Of a stretch of 64,000 nucleotides of DNA, positions 41,944-51,139 are shown one piece after another (position 1 is the first letter of the stretch; each line of letters opens with the position of its first letter). The DNA lies in NCBI RefSeq assembly GCF_002844195.1, contig NZ_PEND01000005.1:434001-498000 (forward strand). The letters are read 5' to 3'. A program made the translations under genes and the position numbers. Source of the DNA: Halegenticoccus soli. Its GTDB lineage: Archaea; Halobacteriota; Halobacteria; Halobacteriales; Haloferacaceae. The notes beneath the pieces were generated by a model that made no database searches, was not told where the DNA came from, and saw only the letters and a list, made by a program, of their open reading frames with translations.

Positions 41944-43290
41944 ATGGTAGACGTACTCTCCGTCGGCGGACTGCTCCTCGCGTTCTTTCTCGTGCTCATG
42001 AACGGGCTGTTCGTGGCCGCGGAGTTCGCGTTCGTCAGGATCAGACCGACGCAGGTGAACGCGCTCGTCGAGCGAGGAAAGCCCGGCGCGGCGCTGGTAG
42101 AGAACGCGATCCAGAATCTGGACGACTACCTCGCGGTTTGCCAACTCGGCATCACCCTCTCCTCGCTCGGACTCGGCTGGATCGGAGAGCCTGCCGTCGC
42201 GGACCTCATCGAGCCCGTCCTCGGTCCGCTGGTCCCCGCCGGGACGCTTCACCTCGTCGCGTTCGCGCTCGGCTTCGGCTTCATCACGTTCCTCCACGTC
42301 GTGTTCGGCGAACTCGCCCCCAAGACGTTCGCCATCCAGGAGGCGACGCGCATCTCGCTCATCGTCGCCCCGCCGATGAAGTTCTTCTACTACGCGTTCC
42401 TGCCCGGGATCGTCGTCTTCAACGGGACCGCCAACTACTTCACCCGACTGGTCGGCGTCTCCCCGGCCTCCGAGAGCGAGGAAACCCACACCGAAGAGGA
42501 GATCTTGATGATCCTGACGCAGTCACAGGAGAGAGGAGACCTCGACATCGACGAAGTCGAGATGATAGAGAGCGTGTTCGAACTCGGGGACACGATCGCC
42601 CGCGAGATCATGGTTCCGCGTCCGGACGTGGAAACCGTGCCCGCCTCCATGTCGCTCGACGATCTCCGATCGGTCGCCGCCGAAGGGACCTACACGCGGT
42701 ATCTCGTGCTGGACGAGGACGGAGAGCAGCCGGTCGGATTCGTCCACGTGAAGGACGTGCTCCGAGCGACCGAATCGAACGCGGAACGGGACGTCGCGCT
42801 CGCGGCCCGTGACCTCGCACGGGAGGTGCTCGTCATCCCGGAGACGCGGCGCATCGACGAGATCCTCGCCGATTTCCAAACGCGGGAAGAGCAGATGGCG
42901 GTGGTCGTCGACGAGTGGGGTGTCTTCGAGGGGATCGTGACCGTCGAGGACATCGTCGAAGAGATCGTCGGGGAGATCCGCGACGAGTTCGACACGGCGG
43001 CCCAGGAACCGACCATCGAGCGGTGCGACGACGGAACCTACGCCGTCGACGGCCGCGTCCCCGTCCGAGAGGTGAACGACGCCCTGGACGCGGACTTCGA
43101 AAACGACACCGTCGAAACCATCGGCGGTCTCGTGTTCAGCCGGCTGGGGCGGGTGCCGGAGGTCGGCGATCAGGTCGAAGTTGACGGATACACCTTCCGC
43201 ATCGAGGAAGTGGAGGATGCGCGGATCGTGCGGCTCGTCGTGCGAAAAGGGCGACCGGAACGGAAGACGAACGGGGATCAGCCTGGATAG
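41944..43290 (+). CDS. CNNM/CBS/CorC-type membrane protein (hemolysin-like, copy 1)
   Basis: A 448-residue protein. The DUF21/CNNM transmembrane domain occupies residues 1-185 (LLLAFFLVLMNGLFVAAEFA, QLGITLSSLGLGWIGEPAVA, LHVVFGELAPKTFAIQEATR). A CBS pair lies at about 205-330 (REIMVPRPDVETVPASMSLD, MAVVVDEWGVFEGIVTVEDI) and a CorC/HlyC domain at 345-430. CNNM proteins transport or regulate Mg2+ and sometimes Na+ or Co2+ at the membrane. A second, shorter homologue follows after 102 bp. The pair is a common haloarchaeal arrangement and may form a heteromer. Confidence 0.92.
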   Translation: MVDVLSVGGLLLAFFLVLMNGLFVAAEFAFVRIRPTQVNALVERGKPGAALVENAIQNLDDYLAVCQLGITLSSLGLGWIGEPAVADLIEPVLGPLVPAGTLHLVAFALGFGFITFLHVVFGELAPKTFAIQEATRISLIVAPPMKFFYYAFLPGIVVFNGTANYFTRLVGVSPASESEETHTEEEILMILTQSQERGDLDIDEVEMIESVFELGDTIAREIMVPRPDVETVPASMSLDDLRSVAAEGTYTRYLVLDEDGEQPVGFVHVKDVLRATESNAERDVALAARDLAREVLVIPETRRIDEILADFQTREEQMAVVVDEWGVFEGIVTVEDIVEEIVGEIRDEFDTAAQEPTIERCDDGTYAVDGRVPVREVNDALDADFENDTVETIGGLVFSRLGRVPEVGDQVEVDGYTFRIEEVEDARIVRLVVRKGRPERKTNGDQPG

Positions 43291-43392
43291 CCGGCTTTGA
43301 AAAGTCCGGGTCGGTCTCCGTGCGCCCGTGCGAGTGCGATCAGGGACCTGCGAGCGCCAGAGACTTGTTCCGTCGTCGAGAAGCGCCGAGTG

Positions 43393-44451
43393 ATGAACGG
43401 TCTGGAGATCGCATTTCGACTCGTAGCGGGGCTTCTCTTGATTCTGGCGAACGGGTTCTTCGTCGCGATCGAATTCGCGTTGACGCGCGTTCGACAGTAT
43501 CCGGAGTCGGAGTTCGACACTCGCGGACTCCGGCGGGCGTGGGAGATGACCGACGACCTCGAGATCTATCTCACGAGCTGTCAGGTCGGCATCACGGCGT
43601 CAAGTATCGCGGTCGGAATCGTCGCGGAGCCGGCTCTCGCCGCGATATTCGAGCCGTTCTTCGAGAACACAATCTTAGCGTCGATCGGGGGCGGAGCGCT
43701 CCTCGGCTTCCTCATCATCAACCTGCTGCACCTCACCCACGGCGAACAGACGCCGACATATCTCGGCGTCGAACGAACGAAGATGGTCTGTCGGTACGGG
43801 GCGACGCCGCTGGCCTGGTTCGCCTGGTTGATCTCGCCCGTGATGCGAATCGGCGACAGCGTCGCGAAGTGGACGCTCCGCCTGTTCGGCATCGAGATGA
43901 CGCAAGCGTGGCTCGAAACCGAAGAGGAGGTCATCGAAAACCGAGCCCAACTCCGAAATCGAATCGACTCGATCCTCGGGCGAGGTGACCTTTCCGAAGA
44001 ACGGCGCGAGGAGGTTCTCAGCGCCCTGACCGTCGGCGAACGGCCAGTGAGCGAGATCGCGGTCGGTATCGACGACGTCACGGCGCTTTCGACGGCCAGG
44101 TCACCGGGGGAAAACCTCGACCGAATAGCGAGAACGCGCTACACGCGGTATCCGCTCGTCGGAGACGGATACGACGACTTCGTAGGGATCGTCTACGTTC
44201 CGGCGATCGTCGACCGGATAGAGGAGCTGCGCGAAGGGACCGTAGACTTCGCCGATCTCGCCGCCCCGCCGATGACGATCGAAGCCGACACCGACGTCAG
44301 TGACGCGATCGATCAGTTTCAGGCGGAGGGGCAGGAACTCGCGCTCGTTCTCTCGGACGATGAAGTCGTCGGTCTCCTCACCGCGACAGACGCTCTCGAG
44401 GCCGTGATGGGTCAAATCGAAGACCCGCTCGATCGAGAACAGGCCGCATGA
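43393..44451 (+). CDS. CNNM/CBS membrane protein (copy 2, without CorC domain)
   Basis: 352 residues from the ATG at 43393. A longer frame to 43297 lacks family sequence. The CNNM domain (ARLV-like opening LLLILANGFFVAIEFALTRV, SCQVGITASSIAVGIVAEPA, LTHGEQTPTYLGVERTKM) is followed by a CBS pair (PVSEIAVGIDDVTALSTARS ... LVLSDDEVVGLLTATDALEA). The conserved GE-x-x-P-K motif of copy 1 is here GEQTPTY, so the usual lysine is missing. The C-terminal CorC/HlyC domain is absent. This points to a modified partner of copy 1. Confidence 0.88.
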   Translation: MNGLEIAFRLVAGLLLILANGFFVAIEFALTRVRQYPESEFDTRGLRRAWEMTDDLEIYLTSCQVGITASSIAVGIVAEPALAAIFEPFFENTILASIGGGALLGFLIINLLHLTHGEQTPTYLGVERTKMVCRYGATPLAWFAWLISPVMRIGDSVAKWTLRLFGIEMTQAWLETEEEVIENRAQLRNRIDSILGRGDLSEERREEVLSALTVGERPVSEIAVGIDDVTALSTARSPGENLDRIARTRYTRYPLVGDGYDDFVGIVYVPAIVDRIEELREGTVDFADLAAPPMTIEADTDVSDAIDQFQAEGQELALVLSDDEVVGLLTATDALEAVMGQIEDPLDREQAA

Positions 44452-44510
44452 AACGGCGAAGTAGAGACGCTAGCGCGGTTCTCACACGCTCGATCATCAT
44501 CCGGACAGTG

Positions 44511-44520
44511 ATCGTATATT
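44511..44520 (+). promoter_or_regulatory. TATA box of the UspA gene
   Basis: CGTATATTTC at 44511-44520 lies about 23 bp before the GTG at 44538. This predicts a leaderless transcript beginning near that codon and supports the upstream start choice. Confidence 0.5.
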
Positions 44521-44537
44521 TCCGTCCGCTTTAGGCC

Positions 44538-45008
44538 GTGGAACACGAACGGGAAGCCGTGTACACCAACCTGCTCGTTCCAACGGACGGGAGTGACGCG
44601 AGCGCCGCCGCAATCGACCAGGCGCTCGCGATCGCGGAGGGAGTCGGAGCGACAGTCCATTTTCTGTACGTTGTCGACGTCGGGACAGAGATGTCCGCGT
44701 CGGGGACCGGCACGATCGCAGACGAACTGACTGAGACACTCAGCGAAGAGGCCGAGCGGGCGCTCGATGAGGCGGCCGCGCGGGCTGACGAAGAGGGGGT
44801 GGCGTACGAACGAGAAACGCTCGAGGGCGTTCCCCACGAAGCTATCGTCGATTACAGTACAACGCACGACATCGATTTGATCTCCGTGGGAGCGAGCGGC
44901 CGCTCGGGGATCAAAGAGCACCTTCTCGGAAGTACGACCGATCGTGTCGTTCGATCGTCCGACACGTCCGTCCTGGTAGCGCGCCCTGAGGGGGATTCTT
45001 CCAACTAA
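44538..45008 (+). CDS. UspA-family universal stress protein (copy 1)
   Basis: A 156-residue protein (GTG start) with the Usp alpha/beta fold: YTNLLVPTDGSDASAAAIDQ at the N-terminus and the nucleotide-binding signature G-x2-G-x9-G-S in VGASGRSGIKEHLLGSTTDR. ATP binding is therefore likely. An alternative GTG at 44559 gives the more usual start YTNLLVP. Usp proteins of haloarchaea often accompany transporters, and this one follows the CNNM pair on the same strand with its own promoter. Confidence 0.9.
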   Translation: MEHEREAVYTNLLVPTDGSDASAAAIDQALAIAEGVGATVHFLYVVDVGTEMSASGTGTIADELTETLSEEAERALDEAAARADEEGVAYERETLEGVPHEAIVDYSTTHDIDLISVGASGRSGIKEHLLGSTTDRVVRSSDTSVLVARPEGDSSN

Positions 45009-45022
45009 ACTAGCGATTGACA

Positions 45023-45257
45023 TGAGTCAACGCCTCGCGGGTACAGCAGAGAACGGACCTCAATCCACAACCTGCACTATCACTTCATCTGGCGTCCGAA
45101 GTACCGCAAGGCAGTGCTCACTGACGAGGTGGCAGGGGCGATGGCATGCCCCGTGCGCCTTAAGTGGGACGCCCACAACTGGGCAGAGCCACCACACGCT
45201 CAAGAAAGTCCCAGCGAGGTTCGCACGCACCGGCAAAAGACCTTCGTCGGTGCGTAA
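45023..45257 (+). pseudogene. Fragment of an IS200-type TnpA (Y1 transposase)
   Basis: The frame reading ESTPRGYSRERTSIHNLHYH, then FIWRPKYRKAVLTDEVAGAM matches the first 40 residues of IS200/IS605 TnpA. It then diverges, and the HUH motif and catalytic tyrosine are absent. A stop at 45255-45257 ends the frame. This is the deleted start of another element lying against the decayed element to its right. Confidence 0.65.
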
Positions 45258-45297
45258 ACAGCCTCGGGCGCGGTGGCCCAAGGCTTTTGTAGTTCCC

Positions 45298-46601
45298 TCA
45301 GCCTTGCGCTAGCACTCCCTGTTCCGCGAGGGAACGGGATGAGGTTGGGCGGCTTACGCGCCCCGACCCGGACAGACGCACCAACCGAACTTGCGGCTGG
45401 GTTTTGTGAGTCCGGTAATTCGTCGTGTTACCGTCGAGTTTCGCCTTCTCACGCCATGCGATGTTCACCGACGCGTTCCGGTCAGCGTGGTCTTGCACCA
45501 CGTCACACTCGTCGTTCGTACACCCGAACCGCCGTCCCTGACGATGCCCACGCTCACCACAGCACGAACACGTCTGCGAGTTGTGGTAGGCGTCCACCTT
45601 GTCCGTGGGGATCTCTCGCTACGTCGCCTTGTACGAGACAAACTTCTCGAATTTGTGGAACAGGAGTTTGTGCAACCGTCGGTTCATGTACGACCCGTAC
45701 TGTATTTCGTCGCGGATACCGCCCATATCCTCGAACACGATGACCGGGTTCGAGAACTGTTCTGCGAACTCCACGACAGTACGGGAGAGTCGATGCAACA
45801 CCCATTCGGTGAATCGTTCTTCCTTGTCACCGAGTTTCTGGTGAATGCTCGTCTTGCCGTGTTCCTAACAGCGAGTGGTGATAGTGTGGTAGCGTTGGCG
45901 TTCCTGTTTGACTCGTCCGTAGTCGAGGACGAGCGTGCCCTTCGTCCGCATCGTCTCGCGGTCAAGGGCGGTGAGTGCGACGTCGCGTTCGTTGATGTCC
46001 ACGCCAACCAGCGTATCGGTGGTGTCGGGGTCGGGCACGTCGAACTCGCGTGTGACCGTGACGTGGAGGTAGTACACGCCATCGCGGTACAGGAGTTCAG
46101 CCTGCCCCACATCCACCTCGTCTGACGTGATGGCGTCCCGAAGTTCGTCCATCGCGACCGGTTCACCGCGCAGATGGCCTTTCACCTTCTTGTAGGGTTT
46201 CGGGCTGATGCGAAACTGGACGCGCTCGGTGTCATCGTCCACGGTGAGTCTGTAGCCTTCCGTGTGTGCCATCACAAGCGGGTACGCACCGGATTTGTCC
46301 GTACTCGGTGGCGTTGGTTTCCCTCCATCTGGGTCGCCTTGTTCGTACCACCACTCAAGGAGGGATTGGTAGGAGTCCCATGTTTGGAGGCTTTGCCGAC
46401 GACCGCGCACTTGTTGTTCCGCAAAAAGTCGTCGCGGTCAACTTCCTTCTGTATCTCGGTGCGGGTGTACCCTTGTTGTTTGAGGCGGATGGTATCGTTG
46501 AATATCTCTCGTGACGCGAGGCGGGCATCGTGAAGCCACGACCGCTTACCAGACGCTACGTGAAGACGCGTCTGAATCGTCTTCGTGGCTTCCTCACCCA
46601 T
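45298..46601 (-). pseudogene. tnpB: TnpB nuclease gene, decayed (one frameshift, two in-frame stops)
   Basis: From ATG 46601 the N-terminus (MGEEATKTIQTRLHVASGKR) is tnpB-like. The frame shifts near 46415 into SLQTWDSYQSLLEWWYEQGD. The shifted frame then contains RuvC-I (LVGVDINERDVALTALD), meets TAG at 45865-45867, resumes with HGKTSIHQKLGDKEERFTEW and RuvC-II (VIVFEDMGGIRDEI), meets TAG at 45619-45621, and ends with the zinc ribbon (CSCCGERGHRQGRRFGC ... CDVV) and RuvC-III (HADRNASVNIA). All catalytic residues survive as sequence, but the reading frame is broken, so no active nuclease is expected. It is divergent from the TnpA gene at 46637. Confidence 0.85.
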
Positions 46602-46636
46602 ACTTTGACAGTCATTTCAGACTGTCATAAATGTAG

Positions 46637-47095
46637 GTGTTAGGGACGGAGGAGCACCGCAGTCACGCGAATTCTGTTAGTTCCTGCAAGTATCACTTCG
46701 TGTGGTGTTCGAAGTCAAGCAAAGCGAAGCTTTGCGTACCTCGCGGGATCGAAGATCCCGCTCAGTACCGCCACCCGGTTCTCAACGTGGTTGAAGACGA
46801 TGTACGAGAGTTGTTTGGGGAGACTGCTGACCACTTCGGGCACGATATTCTGGCGTTGGAGATTGCGGACGATCACGTTCACCTGTTCGTGCAAACTGAC
46901 TCGAAGCACAGCCCTGCGAACATCGCTCGGCAGTTCAAGTCGTACTCTGGCAAGCACTTGCTGGAGCGGTATCCCGATATTCGGGAGTCGTATTTCTGGG
47001 GTGGCGGGTTTTGGAAGGTCGGGTACTACGTGGGGACGACGGGCGCGGTGTCTGAGGAGGTGGTTGAACGGTATCTCGAAGAGACGGAACACTAG
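46637..47095 (+). CDS. tnpA: IS200/IS605 TnpA (Y1 HUH transposase) with an internal 17-residue insertion
   Basis: A 152-residue protein (GTG start). The family features are the N-terminal strand CKYHFVWC, the HUH pair DDHVHLFVQTD and the helix with the likely catalytic Tyr (EVVERYLEE). Between VWCSK and YRHPVL, where normal TnpA reads on directly, about 17 residues (SSKAKLCVPRGIEDPAQ) are inserted in frame. They are encoded by two hairpins at 46719-46761. The insertion lies near the start of the fold and may or may not be tolerated. Single-strand transposition of TnpB-only and hairpin-ended elements would need such an enzyme. Confidence 0.85.
   Translation: MLGTEEHRSHANSVSSCKYHFVWCSKSSKAKLCVPRGIEDPAQYRHPVLNVVEDDVRELFGETADHFGHDILALEIADDHVHLFVQTDSKHSPANIARQFKSYSGKHLLERYPDIRESYFWGGGFWKVGYYVGTTGAVSEEVVERYLEETEH
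46719..46761. repeat. Two hairpins inside tnpA
   Basis: GCAAAGC/GCTTTGC with loop GAA (46719-46735) is followed by GCGGGATC/GATCCCGC with loop GAA (46743-46761). They fall within the in-frame extra segment of TnpA and have the same 3-nt-loop design as the tnpB-associated hairpins. Confidence 0.85.
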
Positions 47096-47290
47096 GCTGA
47101 GTGTCGGGCTTCACCCCCGACCCCGGTGGTCGGGGAACTCGCCCTCGCAGGTTGTTTAGACCCCGGCCGAAGGAATCCCACGGCTGTAGCCGTGGGAGGA
47201 TGTCAAGCCGTATCCTCGGTCGGACGATCAGAGACGAACAGTCCTGCCCCGCAGCCGGACAGAGAGGACGCCCCTCGGACTTCGGGCCGG

Positions 47291-48949
47291 TCATGACGAA
47301 TCGACCGTCCGCTCGAACTCCTGTATCGCGTCGTCGCTTCCGGCGACGATCACCTCGTCGCCGGCCTCGATCGTGGCGCGTTCGTCAGTGTGAACGGCCC
47401 CGTTGCGCGCGAATCCGACCACCGTCCAGCCGCGCTCAGCGTTGCGACGCGCGGCCATCAGCGACTCGCCGGCGAACGGCGCGGCGTCGGCCCGGACGAG
47501 GCGGATCTGGCTCACGGGGTCCACGACTCGTTCGCCGTGGACCTCCGCCGCGACCAACCGTGCGCACACGCGTTGAATGGAGAGAACGTAATCGGCGCCG
47601 GCTCTGAACGCCGCCGCCGACTTCTCGGCGTCGGTCACGCGCGCCAGGATCTCCACGGTGTCGGAGAGCGAGCGAGCCATCGCCACCGTCAACAGGGCGG
47701 TCGCGTCGTCGTCGACGGTGACGATCAGGGCCGAGGCGTCCTCGACGCCGGCCGCGTCGAGCGTCTCCGGTTCGGTGACGTCGCCGACGACGTCGGGCGT
47801 GGCGTCCTCCGATTCGTCGACAGTCGTGACTCGGACACCCTCCGGGAGCGCGTCGACGGCCGCGTTTCCGCCCTCGCCGAGGCCCGCCACGAGGACGCGC
47901 GATTGCGCCGAGCCGCGCGGCGTCCGGACGTTCGACACCTCGCTCGCGACCTCGTCGATCGCGCTCTCCGGACCGGCGACGACCAACACGGCGTTGGGCG
48001 TGAGTCGGGTTTCGGGCGATGGAGGGAGGCGCAGCTCGCCGTCGAACCATCCTGCGACCAGTGTCAGCTTCGGATGGGCCGCGAACGGCGAGTCGCGCAC
48101 CCGGACGCCGTGGAGCGGGCTGTTTCGCCGGACGAGTATCTCGCGGATGGCGACCGCCTCTCCGTCGGCCAGGTCGTCGATCGCGACGGAGGTCGTCGCT
48201 TTCTCGGCGAGTCGCCGGCCGATGAGGGCGTGCGGCGCGACGCTCCGGTCGACGCCGATCTCGGCCAGCGCGGCCTGCCGACGCATCGAGGCCGTGAAGC
48301 TGATCACCCGCAGGTCCTCGTTGGCTTCGAGCGCCGTCAGGACGACGCTCGCGGTGCGGTCACCGGCGTCGGTGATGAGCAGCGACGCCTTCTCGATGTC
48401 GGCCCGGTCGAGGTCGGCCCGGTCCTCGGGGTCGCCGTGGATCGCCTGGTAGCCCTCGTCCGAGAGGCGCTTTGCCTCCTCCCGATCGGATTCGAGGAGG
48501 ACGTAGTCCACGTCGAGTTCCTCGAGTTCGGCGAGCAGGATGTCGGTGTCGCGCTGGTACTCCGCGACGACGACGTGGTCGTTTTTTATCGTGAGTCGAT
48601 CGTCGAGGTTGAGCGGCGTCCGCTCGAAAAGCGGGATGACGAGGACGCGAAGCGTGATGAACCCGATCGCGACGCCGGTCAACTGCATCGTCACGACCAG
48701 CAAGTTCATCGCCGGCGTCGCCCACGGCGAATCCGCGCCGTACCCCGTCGTCGTCATCGTCTCGGTGACCGTCTGGAACGAACGGAAGATCGACTGCGGA
48801 CGGCCTTCGAGCGTCTGCATCCCGACGTTGTAGACGACCGTGTAAAAGAGGACGACCGAGGTGAGACTGGCCACGTAGACGAGCAGCAGCCGCTGACGCC
48901 GCGAAAGGTCCCGCGGGCGCAGCCCGTTCAGGTTCTGAAGTTCGCGCAT
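47291..48949 (-). CDS. K+ channel/RCK (TrkA-N and TrkA-C) protein
   Basis: A 552-residue protein. Two N-terminal transmembrane helices (LLLVYVASLTSVVLFYTVVY and LLVVTMQLTGVAIGFITLRV) flank a pore helix and selectivity filter (TETMTTTGYGAD), the form of K+ channels of the MthK/Kch type. Two RCK modules follow. The first starts NDHVVVAEYQRDTDILLAEL and has lost the glycines of the GxGxxG motif, while the second (RVLVAGLGEGGNAAVDALPE) keeps them. Each is followed by a TrkA-C-like part. Such proteins gate K+ flux in response to nucleotides or Ca2+, which matters in a salt-in cytoplasm. Confidence 0.9.
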   Translation of the reverse strand: MRELQNLNGLRPRDLSRRQRLLLVYVASLTSVVLFYTVVYNVGMQTLEGRPQSIFRSFQTVTETMTTTGYGADSPWATPAMNLLVVTMQLTGVAIGFITLRVLVIPLFERTPLNLDDRLTIKNDHVVVAEYQRDTDILLAELEELDVDYVLLESDREEAKRLSDEGYQAIHGDPEDRADLDRADIEKASLLITDAGDRTASVVLTALEANEDLRVISFTASMRRQAALAEIGVDRSVAPHALIGRRLAEKATTSVAIDDLADGEAVAIREILVRRNSPLHGVRVRDSPFAAHPKLTLVAGWFDGELRLPPSPETRLTPNAVLVVAGPESAIDEVASEVSNVRTPRGSAQSRVLVAGLGEGGNAAVDALPEGVRVTTVDESEDATPDVVGDVTEPETLDAAGVEDASALIVTVDDDATALLTVAMARSLSDTVEILARVTDAEKSAAAFRAGADYVLSIQRVCARLVAAEVHGERVVDPVSQIRLVRADAAPFAGESLMAARRNAERGWTVVGFARNGAVHTDERATIEAGDEVIVAGSDDAIQEFERTVDSS

Positions 48950-49324
48950 TCGATAGCTCCCTGTCCTGCCGTCGGTATAGCCGCGGACCCTCCAAAAGCT
49001 CGTCGCAGCGGCGGGTCGTCAGTCGGATACGGTGTTCGACTTTTTCGGCGAGTCGAACACTCTCCGTGGCGTGTCACCGAAGATCACGTCGAATCCGATT
49101 CTAACGAGTAGGCCGAAAATCCCTTGACAGGGGTACCCTCGATCGCGGTGGCCACGACGCGACGAGCACGCTTAGAACCGTAAGGGGGATTCAATAGCCC
49201 TAGAAACGGTCTCACCACCCTCGCCAACTCAATATCGTTACTATCGCCTCTGCATGTGACTCATTATTTCTGTTGTTCCATTATGAAAAGTAACGATGGA
49301 TTAAATGGACCGCACACTCGTCCA
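48950..49324. other. Intergenic stretch before the fourth phoD-like gene
   Basis: About 375 bp. It contains the divergent promoters of the RCK and phoD-like genes, and the last 100 bp are AT-rich. No gene or strong repeat is recognised. Confidence 0.45.
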
Positions 49325-51139
49325 ATGTCGAACGATACACATCCGGGCGAACAGGGCATCGATCGACGAACGGCGATGAAATCACTGGGAGCCGCGGCTA
49401 TCGGTGGGATGTCGTTGGCGGCGCTCGACCCCGACATCGTGACGGGGATCGTACCGCAGTCGGGCGAAAGTGAGGCGGTCGACTGGAAGGGCGGCGAGAA
49501 GAGCGAGAGGATGTTCCCCCTCTCGGTCGCGAGCGGGGGTCCGACCCCGTCGGGGATCATTCTCTGGACGAAGCTCTCCTCGGAGCGGTGTCAGTCGTCG
49601 GAGCCCGTCCACGTCCAGGTGGCGACCGACGAGGCCTTCACGGATCCCGTGTACGAAGGGAAGGTGGCCGCCGAGCGCGTCAAAGCCGACAACAACTACG
49701 TCGTGAAGGTGGATCTCGACGGGGAGCTCCCGGCGGACAGCCACCTCTTCTACCGGTTCCACCACGCCGGGGTCACGAGTCCGACGGGACGCGCTCGGAC
49801 GCTCCCGAAGCCGGACGCCAGCCCGGAGTCGGTTCGGCTCGCGGTCGTCACCTGCCAGTCCTACCAGAGCGGCTACTACCCCGCCTACAACTACATCGCC
49901 GACGAGGACGTCGATTACATCGTCCACCTCGGCGACCAGATCTACGAGTACGCCGGTGATTCGCCGTTCGAGGGGCGATCGATCGAACTGCCGAGTGGTC
50001 ACGACCTCGCGTGGACCCTCGAAGACTTCCGGCACCTCTGGGAGACGTACCGGGAGGACGCGTTCTTCCGGCGCGCGCTCGAACGGCACCCGCTGATTCC
50101 GACGTGGGACGACCACGAGATCGTCAACAACCGCTACTGGGACTACGAGAACGAGCGCCCGTGGACGGAGGATCACCCCCTGAAGGACGACCCGGAGGCG
50201 CTCACGCGACTGTTCGCCGACGGGATCAAAGCGTGGTGGGAGTACAACCCGGCCCGCGTCGAATACGACCCTTCGGCGGATTCGCTGCTCGACTCGCTCC
50301 GCCTGTGGCGCAGCGTCAGATTCGGCGATCTCCTCGAACTCCCCGTGACTGACGAGCGCCTCTTCCGGTCGCTGCCGCCGGCCGGGGACGCCGCCGGTCG
50401 GCGTCAGCGGGGCGTTCCGCCTCACGCCCCCGAGCGCGACAACGGCGACCGAACCATGCTCGGGTTCGAACAGCGCGAGTGGCTCCTCGACACGCTCAAA
50501 GAGACCGACGCAACCTGGAAGGCATGGGCGAACGAAGTGGCGATCTCGGAGTTCGTCATGTCGTTCACCGACGACGGGCAGTTCTGGCGCAACTACGACT
50601 CGTGGGACGGATACGAACACGAGCGCGAGGAGATCATGGGCCAGCTCGAGCACTTCGGGGTGGAGAATTTCCTCGCGTTCACCGGGGACTGGCACACGAG
50701 CTTCGTCTCCTACCTGATGCTCGATTACGAGGACGCGTTCCAGCGAACGCCGATCCCCTCGGAGGAAGACGTCGTCGGAATCGAATTCATGACGCCGGGC
50801 CTTTCGAGCAACGGGTGGGCGTCCGACTTCTGGGGCAAAGAGAATCGTACGGACGTCGAGTCGGAGTCGCCGGAGCTCACCAACGAGACGTGGCAGGAGG
50901 TCGTCCTCGAAGAGAATCCCCACTTCGAGTTCATCGACGTGAAGTACAACGGCTACTCGGTCGCCGAGTTCACCCCCGAGGAGTTCACCTGGACGACGTA
51001 CGCGGTCGACGACACCGTCGACGAGCCGGGCGTGGCCCGCGGGGTGCTGCGGAAGTACCGAGTTCCGGAAGGAACGGTCGAACTCGAGGAACTGGAAGCC
51101 GACGATTCGCCCCTCCCGGAGAACGAGGCGGACATCTAG
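49325..51139 (+). CDS. Tat-exported PhoD-like phosphatase (copy 4)
   Basis: 604 residues from the ATG at 49325. The signal is Tat-like (DRRTAMKSLGAAAIGGMSLA). The PhoD domain opens FPLSVASGGPTPSGIILWTK, and the core has HLGDQIYEYAGDSP near 200, TWDDHEIVNNRYWDYENERP near 259 and FTGDWHTSFVSYLMLDYE near 450. An insertion with an Arg/Pro-rich loop (AAGRRQRGVPPHAPERDNGD) is specific to this copy, as is the C-terminal extension ending LEELEADDSPLPENEADI. All metal ligands expected for the family are visible. It is divergent from the RCK gene and stands alone. Confidence 0.9.
   Translation: MSNDTHPGEQGIDRRTAMKSLGAAAIGGMSLAALDPDIVTGIVPQSGESEAVDWKGGEKSERMFPLSVASGGPTPSGIILWTKLSSERCQSSEPVHVQVATDEAFTDPVYEGKVAAERVKADNNYVVKVDLDGELPADSHLFYRFHHAGVTSPTGRARTLPKPDASPESVRLAVVTCQSYQSGYYPAYNYIADEDVDYIVHLGDQIYEYAGDSPFEGRSIELPSGHDLAWTLEDFRHLWETYREDAFFRRALERHPLIPTWDDHEIVNNRYWDYENERPWTEDHPLKDDPEALTRLFADGIKAWWEYNPARVEYDPSADSLLDSLRLWRSVRFGDLLELPVTDERLFRSLPPAGDAAGRRQRGVPPHAPERDNGDRTMLGFEQREWLLDTLKETDATWKAWANEVAISEFVMSFTDDGQFWRNYDSWDGYEHEREEIMGQLEHFGVENFLAFTGDWHTSFVSYLMLDYEDAFQRTPIPSEEDVVGIEFMTPGLSSNGWASDFWGKENRTDVESESPELTNETWQEVVLEENPHFEFIDVKYNGYSVAEFTPEEFTWTTYAVDDTVDEPGVARGVLRKYRVPEGTVELEELEADDSPLPENEADI

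Larger units (their letters stand above)
45258..47204. mobile_element. Decayed IS200/IS605 element (tnpA plus divergent tnpB)
   Basis: A divergent tnpB remnant and tnpA define the element. Its right end is the hairpin CCCACGGCT/AGCCGTGGG at 47177-47196, flanked by GGAATC and GAGGATGTC, the standard haloarchaeal IS200/IS605 end. The left end lies near 45258-45295 and is not exact. It is inserted between the UspA gene and the K+ channel-like gene. Confidence 0.7.

Noticed and set aside
45619-45867. Pyrrolysine or programmed read-through at the two TAG codons of tnpB
   Set aside because: The same gene also has a frameshift and its element is degraded, so simple decay is the better explanation. 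Haloarchaea are not known for pyrrolysine use.
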